Positions 33,425-39,822 of a DNA stretch of 50,966 nt are shown piece by piece. Origin of the DNA: Achromobacter dolens (lineage in GTDB: Bacteria > Pseudomonadota > Gammaproteobacteria > Burkholderiales > Burkholderiaceae_B). Within the stretch, counting starts at the first letter, position 1, and each line of letters starts with the position of its first letter. The notes beneath the pieces are model-generated. The model was not told where the DNA came from. It saw only the letters and a list, made by a program, of their open reading frames with translations, and made no database searches. The stretch is taken from NCBI RefSeq assembly GCF_902859745.1, contig NZ_CADIJW010000041.1, positions 1 through 50,966 on the forward strand, written 5' to 3'. A program made the position numbers and the translations under genes.

Positions 33425-34387
33425 TCAACCCGGCAGCGCCGCCAGCCAGTCGTGCACCCGCCCGGCCAACTCCAGGCTGTTGCGGTCCATCATCAGCATG
33501 TGCGAGTTGCCGTGGATGCCCAGGTCGGGCAGCGACAGCACCGTGACGCTGGCATGGCGCGCCGCGAATTCCCGCACCCGTGCGCGCATCCGCGGCCAGC
33601 GCGGATCGGTGTCCATGTGGTCGCCCATCACGACCAGCGTGGGGGTGTCGTAGCGGGCATCGGGCCCGAGGTCCGGGATGCTGGCCGGCTCCAGCGCCAC
33701 CAGGGCCCGCACCCGCTCGGGCAGGGCGTGGGCGGCGCGGATGCCGAATACGCCGGCCTGCGAATGGCAGACCACGATGGCCGCGCCGATCCGTTCCAGG
33801 AAGGCCTGGTAGGCGCGCAGGATGGCGGCATCGGTGTGGACCCAGCGCGGCACCATCTGCGCGGCCAGCGCGTCGAACGCCTCCAGCGGGAATTGCGTGT
33901 CCGGGTAGGCGCTGCCGGGGCCGGGCCGGGTGCCCGGGCGGCCGATGCGAAAGCGCGTGTAGCAGTCCTCGCGCGCCTGCACCACCGGCGCGTCGGGCCA
34001 GACATGCGGCGCGGCGCCGGCGCGGCCGCGTTCCACCGCGTCGCACAGGTAGGCGTCCCAGCCGCGCCGCAGGAAATAGTGCAGCCAGCCCTGGCGGCCG
34101 TCCGGCGTGGTCTCCCAGGCCGCGCCGGTCATGCCGCCGCCATGCCAGAACGCCAGCGGCGGCCGGCCGCTGGCCGGCTCCGACAGGAAGTACTGGGCGT
34201 ACATCTGTTCGACGCGGTAGGTGCCGTTGGGATCCAGCGCCACCGGCTGGCCGCCTTCGGCCATGACCAGCTCGCGTCGCGGCAGGCCGCTGAGCGCCAG
34301 GTCGCGGCCGCCGACGTGGAATGCACCCATGTCGCGCAGGCGGATCGGCGCCAGCGCCGCGCCGTCGTCCAGGGCAGCGGCCATCAT
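33425..34387 (-). CDS. Alpha/beta hydrolase (esterase) coupled to a Bug receptor
   Basis: A 320-residue hydrolase with oxyanion loop FWHGGG (80-85), nucleophile Ser209 in CHSQAG, acidic candidates Glu233 (ALEPAS) or the Asp-rich GDHMDTD, and His296 in GIHGNSHMLM. No signal peptide is apparent, so it is probably cytoplasmic. ATG 34387 overlaps the stop of the Bug receptor gene by four bases (ATGA), so the two are coupled. The pairing suggests it cleaves an ester, or acts downstream, of the substrate captured by the receptor. The compound is unknown. Confidence 0.82.
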   Translation of the reverse strand: MMAAALDDGAALAPIRLRDMGAFHVGGRDLALSGLPRRELVMAEGGQPVALDPNGTYRVEQMYAQYFLSEPASGRPPLAFWHGGGMTGAAWETTPDGRQGWLHYFLRRGWDAYLCDAVERGRAGAAPHVWPDAPVVQAREDCYTRFRIGRPGTRPGPGSAYPDTQFPLEAFDALAAQMVPRWVHTDAAILRAYQAFLERIGAAIVVCHSQAGVFGIRAAHALPERVRALVALEPASIPDLGPDARYDTPTLVVMGDHMDTDPRWPRMRARVREFAARHASVTVLSLPDLGIHGNSHMLMMDRNSLELAGRVHDWLAALPG

Positions 34388-35397
34388 TCGGCCTTGATGT
34401 GGTTGGTCTCGATGACCTGTTTCCACCTGGCCGTTTCGGTGGTGACGAAGCGGCCCAGGTCGGCGCGCGAACCGGCGGCGGTCTCGACGCCCAATTCGCG
34501 CATCTTGGCTGCCACCTCGGGCGCCTGCAGCGCCTGGGCGAAGGCGTCGTGCAGCGTGTCCAGCACCGGGGCGGGGGTGCCGGCCGGCGCCATCACGCCG
34601 AACCAGGGCGTGATCAGGAAGTCGGGCACGCCGGCCTCGGCGAAGGTCGGCACGTCCGGAATCGCCGGCGCGCGCGCGGCGCTGGCCACGGCCAGGGCGC
34701 GCAGCTTGCCGGCGCGGATGTTGGCCAGCGAGGCCGGCAGGTTGTCGAAGTACATGTCGACCTGCCCGCCGAGCAGGTCGGCCGCCACCTGGCCGGCGCC
34801 CTTGTAGGGGATGTGGGCCAGGTCGATGCCGGCGCGCTGCTTGAGCAGCTCGGTCGCCAGGTGGGCCGAGCCGCCGATGCCGGAGGAGGCCGAATTGAGC
34901 TTGCCGGGGTTGGCGCGCGCATACGCCAGCAGCGCCGGCAGCGTGTCGGCCGGCACCTTGGGATTGACCACCAGCACGCTCGGCACGGTGCCGATCATCG
35001 CGACGGGGGCGAAGTCCTTGACGATGTCGTAGGGCGCCGGCTGGTACAGCGACGGCGCCACGGTGCAACCGAACGCGCACATCAGCAGCGTCTGGCCGTC
35101 GGGCGCGGCTCGGGCCACCGCCTGCGCGCCGATGTTGCCGCCGGCGCCGGCCCGGTTCTCGACGATCAGCGGCTGGCCGAGGCGCTTGGAAAGGTTGTCG
35201 CTGAGCAGGCGCGCCAGGATGTCGGGCGTGCCGCCGGCGGGGAAGGGCACCACCAGCGTGATCGGGCGGCTGGGGAAATCGGCGGCATGGGCCGCCAGCG
35301 GCAGGCAGGCGGCCAGCGCCAGCAGGGCGCGGGCGGACCAGCGTGCCAGCACGGGGCGGATGCGCCGGGGCGCGGGAAGGTGGCGGGTGGGGCCCAT
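34384..35397 (-). CDS. Bug-family (TctC-like) periplasmic substrate-binding protein
   Basis: A 337-residue receptor of the tripartite tricarboxylate transporter family, hugely expanded in Bordetella and relatives. The signal peptide runs to AHA-A (about residue 38); the mature part opens DFPSRPITLVVPFPAGGTPDILAR, the Bug hallmark, followed by VENRAGAGGNIGA, GIDLAHIPYKGAGQVAADLLGGQVDM and FDNLPASLANI. ATG 35397 has GGAGAC nine bases upstream. No tctA or tctB membrane gene lies nearby, as usual for orphan Bug genes. A LysR gene is divergent from it, with a perfect palindrome between. Confidence 0.92.
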   Translation of the reverse strand: MGPTRHLPAPRRIRPVLARWSARALLALAACLPLAAHAADFPSRPITLVVPFPAGGTPDILARLLSDNLSKRLGQPLIVENRAGAGGNIGAQAVARAAPDGQTLLMCAFGCTVAPSLYQPAPYDIVKDFAPVAMIGTVPSVLVVNPKVPADTLPALLAYARANPGKLNSASSGIGGSAHLATELLKQRAGIDLAHIPYKGAGQVAADLLGGQVDMYFDNLPASLANIRAGKLRALAVASAARAPAIPDVPTFAEAGVPDFLITPWFGVMAPAGTPAPVLDTLHDAFAQALQAPEVAAKMRELGVETAAGSRADLGRFVTTETARWKQVIETNHIKAE

Positions 35398-35496
35398 GGT
35401 TGTCTCCGTAGCGGGCGGCCGGGTCGAAACGCCCGGTCCGTGGCGGACTGTAGCCAAGCCGGCCGCGCCTGCCCAATGCCGATGGCGCAAGACTCG

Positions 35497-35514
35497 CATA
35501 TCGAATCCGATATG
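35497..35514. promoter_or_regulatory. Perfect palindrome in the Bug receptor-LysR divergent promoter
   Basis: CATATCG-AATC-CGATATG: 7-bp arms around a 4-base spacer, 100 bases from the receptor start and 40 from the LysR start. The position fits an operator for the divergent LysR regulator, though it is not a strict T-N11-A site. Confidence 0.55.
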
Positions 35515-35553
35515 GTTCTTTGCAATCATTCGCTTACGGCATAGCATGGCGCC

Positions 35554-36504
35554 ATGCGCGACGCCCAATCCTTGCCTTTCCTGCGCAGGCTCGACATGAA
35601 CCTGCTGCTGACCTTCGACGTGCTCATGCGCACGCGCAGCGCCACCGCCAGCTCGCGCCTGCTGCACAAGACCCAGCCGGCCATCAGCCGCGACCTGGCG
35701 CGCCTGCGCCTGCGGCTGGAGGACCCGCTGCTGGTGGTGGTGAAGGGACGTTTCGTTCCGACCGAGCGGGCGCTGGAGCTGCACGCGTCGGTGCATGACG
35801 CGCTGGCGCAGATCGAGGCCGCGCTGCGCCCGCCCGAGGCCTTCGATCCGGCGCGCGCCGAAGGCGTGGTCAACATCGGCACCGGCGCGCACAGCGAGAT
35901 CCTGCTGGCCGCGCCGCTGATCGAGCGGCTGCACCGCGCCGCGCCGGGCGTGACGCTGCGCTTCCAGTCGCTGCACGGCGATTTCGCGCCCGACGACCTG
36001 GAGGCCGAACGGCTGCACATCGCCATCGGCCTGTTCGGCAAGGTGCCGGCGCGCTTTCACCGCGATGCGCTGCACACCGACCGCCGCGTCTGTGTGCTGT
36101 CGGCGCGGCATCCCTGGGCCGCGCGCGGTGCCCTGACGCTGGCCGACCTGGGCGCCATCAAGTGGTTCGCGTTCGAGCAGATGTACGGCCGCGAGACGAC
36201 CTTCGACCGGCTGCTCAAGCCGGGCGACGGCCGCATGGCGTTCTCGGCCTATCTCTCGGGCTTCGGCGTGGCGCCCTATGTGCTGGTGGACACCGACTAC
36301 GCCACCACCATGCCGGCCAGCGTGGCGCGGGCGCATTGCCGCCATTTCCCGCTGGCGATGCTGGAGATGCCGGCGCGCCTGCGGCGCATGGAACTGGCGA
36401 TGGTGTGGGCGCGCCGCCAGCACGCTTCGCCATTGCAGGCGTGGTTGCGCGACCAGGTGCGCGACGTGCTGCGCGAGCGCCTGGCCGCGGACGGCCCGGC
36501 TTAG
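35554..36504 (+). CDS. LysR-type transcriptional regulator
   Basis: A 316-residue LysR regulator of the NodD/NahR/SyrM-like group: the helix-turn-helix starts near DMNLLLTFDVLMRTRSATASSR with KTQPAISRDLARLRLRLEDPLLV, and the effector domain (GVVNIGTGAHSEILLAAPLIERL) follows. It is divergent from the Bug receptor/esterase operon with 156 bases between starts, which makes that operon its likely target. The ribosome site before ATG 35554 is weak. Its stop overlaps that of the next convergent gene by four bases (TTAG). Confidence 0.9.
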   Translation: MRDAQSLPFLRRLDMNLLLTFDVLMRTRSATASSRLLHKTQPAISRDLARLRLRLEDPLLVVVKGRFVPTERALELHASVHDALAQIEAALRPPEAFDPARAEGVVNIGTGAHSEILLAAPLIERLHRAAPGVTLRFQSLHGDFAPDDLEAERLHIAIGLFGKVPARFHRDALHTDRRVCVLSARHPWAARGALTLADLGAIKWFAFEQMYGRETTFDRLLKPGDGRMAFSAYLSGFGVAPYVLVDTDYATTMPASVARAHCRHFPLAMLEMPARLRRMELAMVWARRQHASPLQAWLRDQVRDVLRERLAADGPA

Positions 36505-37361
36505 CGGGCGACCGGCTTGCCGGTGGCCACGTCGATGGCCGAGCCGTCTTCCAGGCTGACGCGGTAGATCTCGCGCAGCACGTTGCCGGCAAAGCCGATC
36601 TCGACGATGGACACGTCCTTGAAGGTGGCCTGGATGCCGTCGGGCAGCGCGGCGTTGAATTTGGCGGACTCCTGCTTCATGGCGTCGGCCAGGCGCGCGT
36701 CGTACGGCGTCATGCTATAGACCAGCGTGGTGTGTGGGTTGTGGGCGCGCACTTCCTTGCCGTCCTTCATCACGTTGACGCCGCTCACGCCCATGGTCTT
36801 GACCAGCTCGCGGCCGGCGTCGGCCATCTTGGCGTAGACCGGGCCGGTCACGCGCGGCAGCGGGCCGTCGCGCAGCGGCGCCAGGGCGGCGGTGGTCACG
36901 GTGTTGTAGGCCATCATGGCCTCGAAGCCCGCGCCGCTCTTGACCACGCCCAGGTCCAGCCACCACGGGTGGCCCGCGCCCTTGGCCGCTTCGGTCGGAT
37001 AGAAGTCCTTGAGCGTCACCTGCAGCGGCGCCGGGGGCTTGGGCAGCGCGCGCAGCATGCGCTGCGGCGTGGCGCTGTCGGCGCTGTGGATGTGGACCAC
37101 GGTCACGTGCGGGATATTGGGCGTTGCGGCCTCGGTCTTCAGGCCCAGCGCGAGCAGGTCCTGCTTGAGCGTGCCGTTGACCTTGGCGTCCAGCACGGCG
37201 TTCACTTCCTTGGGCAGGCGGTAGACCACGCCGTAGGTGGTCTTGTGTTCACGGAAGGCGGGCTGCTCCAGCGCGCTGTTGTCGATGGGAGCGGCGAAGG
37301 CGGTCGATAGAGCGGCCAGGGACAGGCCCAGAGCGGCCAGGGGCAAGACGCGTTTGATCAT
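36501..37361 (-). CDS. Exported 2H-phosphoesterase-like protein
   Basis: A 286-residue exported protein with a signal peptide (VLPLAALGLSLAALSTAFA, cleavage near residue 23). Two H-x-T motifs spaced 125 residues apart stand in similar contexts: PHVTVVHI (His85, Thr87) and PHTTLVYS (His210, Thr212). Paired H-x-T/S-hydrophobic motifs are the active site of the 2H phosphoesterase (2'-5' RNA ligase-like) superfamily. Most 2H enzymes are cytoplasmic, so an exported one is unusual. It ends with a PepSY-like or beta tail (IYRVSLEDGSAIDVATGKPV). ATG 37361 directly opens the signal. No operon partner. Function is inferred from motifs only. Confidence 0.62.
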   Translation of the reverse strand: MIKRVLPLAALGLSLAALSTAFAAPIDNSALEQPAFREHKTTYGVVYRLPKEVNAVLDAKVNGTLKQDLLALGLKTEAATPNIPHVTVVHIHSADSATPQRMLRALPKPPAPLQVTLKDFYPTEAAKGAGHPWWLDLGVVKSGAGFEAMMAYNTVTTAALAPLRDGPLPRVTGPVYAKMADAGRELVKTMGVSGVNVMKDGKEVRAHNPHTTLVYSMTPYDARLADAMKQESAKFNAALPDGIQATFKDVSIVEIGFAGNVLREIYRVSLEDGSAIDVATGKPVAR

Positions 37362-37488
37362 GGATTTTCCTTTTATGTTCAAGACCCGCGAGAGTCCGGT
37401 CCAGTGTGGCCACGCCGGATGTACGGCGTATTGCAACAGGGCAAAGAAATCCGATAGGCGGCCAAGCCGTGCCGATGGCTGCGCCCGG

Positions 37489-37956
37489 CTATAGCAGGAA
37501 GACGGCCGCCACGATCAGCAGCCCCAGCACCAGGTTGACGCCGACCCAACGGCGGATGCCCGCCATGGCCTGGCCGCCGCGCGGCCATTCCGAGGCGGCC
37601 ACCGCCGCGCGCAGGCGCGGATAGAGCGCGGCGCGGATGTAGGCGTAGATGGCCGTCATCACCAGCCCGCCCGCGGCCATCACGGTCCAGGCGCGCGGCA
37701 TGAAGAAGGCGCCACCGCTGCGCGCGGCCTGGGCCGCTTCCTGGCCGATCATGAGGGCGCCGGTCGCCAGGATCAGCACGATCGCGGCCCCCACCGCGTT
37801 AAGGAAGGGGCCGAGCACCGCGTCCATCAGGCGCAGCCGTTGCGGCGGCTCCAGTTGCGCGGCCGCCGGCCGCAGGAAACAGTGGGCGAACAGCATGCCG
37901 CCGACCCACAGGATCACGGCCAGCAGGTGGATGAGTTTGAGGGCGCTGTAGAGCAT
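37489..37956 (-). CDS. CopD-like/DUF-type four-helix membrane protein
   Basis: A 155-residue inner-membrane protein with four helices. It opens LKLIHLLAVILWVGGMLFAH, where the His in LIHLL and the W-x-GG turn resemble CopD and related heme/copper membrane proteins. Later helices are AVGAAIVLILATGALMIG, VMAAGGLVMTAIYAYIR and WVGVNLVLGLLIVAAVFLL. CopD relatives are linked to copper import or heme binding. It stands alone on the minus strand, divergent from the heme locus with 209 bases between. The exact family is uncertain. Confidence 0.7.
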   Translation of the reverse strand: MLYSALKLIHLLAVILWVGGMLFAHCFLRPAAAQLEPPQRLRLMDAVLGPFLNAVGAAIVLILATGALMIGQEAAQAARSGGAFFMPRAWTVMAAGGLVMTAIYAYIRAALYPRLRAAVAASEWPRGGQAMAGIRRWVGVNLVLGLLIVAAVFLL

Positions 37957-38108
37957 GGTGTCGGGCTTCGGAATGGGCCGCGTCGTCGCAATGCCGACGG
38001 CAAGGCCTGGCTGTGGGGACGGCGGCCGCGGGAGCGCGCGCGGCCGAATCTGTCCCCATGATATATCCCCACGACACCCGGGCGGGCTTCTTGACGCATG
38101 CCACGGTT

Positions 38109-38140
38109 TTGCATTTAGAATGAGATTGATTTTTATTTGT
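38109..38140 (+). promoter_or_regulatory. Fur-box-like site in the hurI promoter
   Basis: TTTAGAATGAGATTGATTTT (38114-38133) resembles the Fur consensus of GATAAT-type hexamers, in the one AT-rich stretch before hurI. A possible -35 TTGCAT lies at 38109-38114 and a -10-like TTTATT at 38132-38137, so bound Fur would block the promoter in iron-replete cells. The hexamer matches are partial. Confidence 0.6.
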
Positions 38141-38165
38141 AGTCAAGAAAGTTCGGGAGTCCATC

Positions 38166-38675
38166 GTGTCCAACCTTGCGCTAGCCTGCGGCGACGCCGT
38201 CCATCTGCTCTACCGCGCGCATCATGGATGGCTGCACAACTGGCTGCGGGGCAAGCTGGGCAACTCCTGCGATGCCGCTGACCTGGCGCAGGACACCTTC
38301 GTGCGGGTGCTGCGGCATCGGCACGAACTCGACGCGCTGCGCGAGCCGCGCGCCTACCTGACCACCATCGCCAAGCGTCTGGTGCTGAATCATTACCGGC
38401 GCCGCTCGATCGAACAGGCCTACCTGGACGCCCTGGCGAGCATGCCCGAGGCCATGGCGCCGTCGCCCGAGCAGCGCCTGCTCATCCTCGAAGCGCTGCA
38501 GGAAATCGACGAGATGCTGGCCGGCCTGGCGCGCCCGGCGCGACAGGCGTTCCTGATGGCGCAGCTCGAAGGACTCAGCCACATCGAGATCGCCGCGCGG
38601 CTGAACGTGTCGGTGCGGTCGGTGCATCGCTACATCGCCAAGGGGTACGAACAATGCATCATGGCGGTGATGTGA
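38166..38675 (+). CDS. hurI: ECF sigma factor HurI (heme uptake)
   Basis: A 169-residue FecI-type extracytoplasmic sigma factor. Region 2 (LLYRAHHGWLHNWLRGKL, DLAQDTFVRVL) and region 4 (ARPARQAFLMAQLEGLSHIEIAARLNVSVRSVHRYI) are complete. Starts at GTG 38166. It is the first gene of hurI-hurR-bhuRSTUV, and in Bordetella the sigma factor directs transcription of bhuR and following genes when heme binds the receptor. A Fur-like box lies upstream. Its 3' end overlaps hurR by 22 bases, so the regulator pair is translationally coupled. Confidence 0.93.
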   Translation: MSNLALACGDAVHLLYRAHHGWLHNWLRGKLGNSCDAADLAQDTFVRVLRHRHELDALREPRAYLTTIAKRLVLNHYRRRSIEQAYLDALASMPEAMAPSPEQRLLILEALQEIDEMLAGLARPARQAFLMAQLEGLSHIEIAARLNVSVRSVHRYIAKGYEQCIMAVM

Positions 38676-39655
38676 GCGTCCAATGGGGCGTGGCGGGCGA
38701 GCTGCCCGCCGTCGATCGCCAGGTCGCGCGCGAGGCGGCGCGCTGGCTGCTGCGGCTGAATTCCGAGCAAGCCACCGATGCCGACATCCGCGCCTGCCAG
38801 CAATGGCGCGCCAGCAAGGCCGAGCATGAACATGCCTGGCAGCGCGCGCAGCGCGTCAACCAGCGCTTCGGCCTGATCCCGGCATCGCTCGGCATGGCGG
38901 CGCTGAACCGGCCGGAGTCGGCCGGCCGGCGCGCGGCCCTCAAGACGCTGGCCGCGCTGATCGTTGCTGGGCCGGCGGGCTGGGCCGCCTGGCGCGCCAG
39001 CCCGTTCGAATGGACCGCCGACTACCGCAGCGCGACCGGCGAACAGCGCCAGGTGGCGCTCAGCGACGGTTCTTCCATGCGCCTGAACACCGCCAGCGCG
39101 GTCGACGTCCTGTACGGCGCCGACCTGCGGCTGGTGCGGCTGCGTGCCGGCGAGATCGCGGTCCACGCGGTGGCCGAAGGCCGGGTCCATCCGCGGCCCT
39201 TCGTGGTGCGCACGAGGCAGGGCGATATCCGGGCGCAGGCGGCGCGCTTCTGCGTGCGCGAAGACGGTTCGGCCTGCCGCGTCAGCGTGCAGGAGGGCGG
39301 CGTGACGCTGCGCCGCGGCGACGCCAGCCTGGCGCTGACGGCCGGCGAGCAGGCCTGGCTGCGCGACGATGAAGCGCCGCGCATCGAGCCGGCCGATCCG
39401 CATGCCGCCGACTGGACGCGCGGCGTGCTGCACGCCAGCGCCTGGCGCCTGGACGCCTTCGCGGCCGAGCTGGGCCGTTACCGCCCCGGTGTGCTGCGCT
39501 GCGATCCCGAGGTCGCCGGCCTGCGGATCTCCGGCGCCTTCCAGTTGCGCGATACCGACGCGGTGCTGGCGGCCCTGCCGTCCACGCTGCCGGTGCTGGT
39601 GCGTTACCGCAGCGCGTATTGGGTGACGCTCATGCCGCGCGCGGGGCAGGCATGA
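38654..39655 (+). CDS. hurR: Anti-sigma/sigma regulator HurR (FecR family)
   Basis: A 333-residue inner-membrane regulator. The N-terminal cytoplasmic part (DUF4880-type, EAARWLLRLNSEQATDADIRAC, WRASKAEHEHAWQRA) binds the sigma factor; a membrane helix lies near 95-110 (AALIVAGPAGWAAW); the periplasmic FecR domain follows (YRSATGEQRQVALSDGSSMRL, VRTRQGDIRAQAARFCV). It passes the signal from the BhuR signalling domain to HurI. ATG 38654 has AAGGGG upstream and overlaps hurI; a GTG at 38672 is an alternative. The stop overlaps ATG 39652, which does not look like a real start. Confidence 0.92.
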   Translation: MHHGGDVSVQWGVAGELPAVDRQVAREAARWLLRLNSEQATDADIRACQQWRASKAEHEHAWQRAQRVNQRFGLIPASLGMAALNRPESAGRRAALKTLAALIVAGPAGWAAWRASPFEWTADYRSATGEQRQVALSDGSSMRLNTASAVDVLYGADLRLVRLRAGEIAVHAVAEGRVHPRPFVVRTRQGDIRAQAARFCVREDGSACRVSVQEGGVTLRRGDASLALTAGEQAWLRDDEAPRIEPADPHAADWTRGVLHASAWRLDAFAAELGRYRPGVLRCDPEVAGLRISGAFQLRDTDAVLAALPSTLPVLVRYRSAYWVTLMPRAGQA

Positions 39656-39822
39656 ATCGTCGTTGTTACAAAAAAGCCGGGGCGGGCTGTCCGGTTGGCG
39701 TTGGTCCAGGGTCATGGTCAGTAGAGGCATACGAATGCCGATACCCGTTGGATCGAAAGGACGACCATGGCTCACTTTCCCGCCAGCCGCCTCCGCGGCA
39801 CCCCCTTGAACCGAGAGGCTCC
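39656..39822 (+). promoter_or_regulatory. hurR-bhuR interval with presumed HurI-dependent promoter
   Basis: By analogy with the Bordetella hurIR-bhu system the HurI promoter should lie here. A good ribosome site (AAAGGACGACC) precedes ATG 39767, which opens a frame different from the main bhuR frame. I could not point to a definite ECF promoter. Confidence 0.4.

Noticed and set aside
39619-39822. Upstream starts (TTG 39619, ATG 39652) for bhuR
   Set aside because: The extra residues are not signal-like and overlap hurR; ATG 39652 overlaps the hurR stop but is followed by polar sequence.
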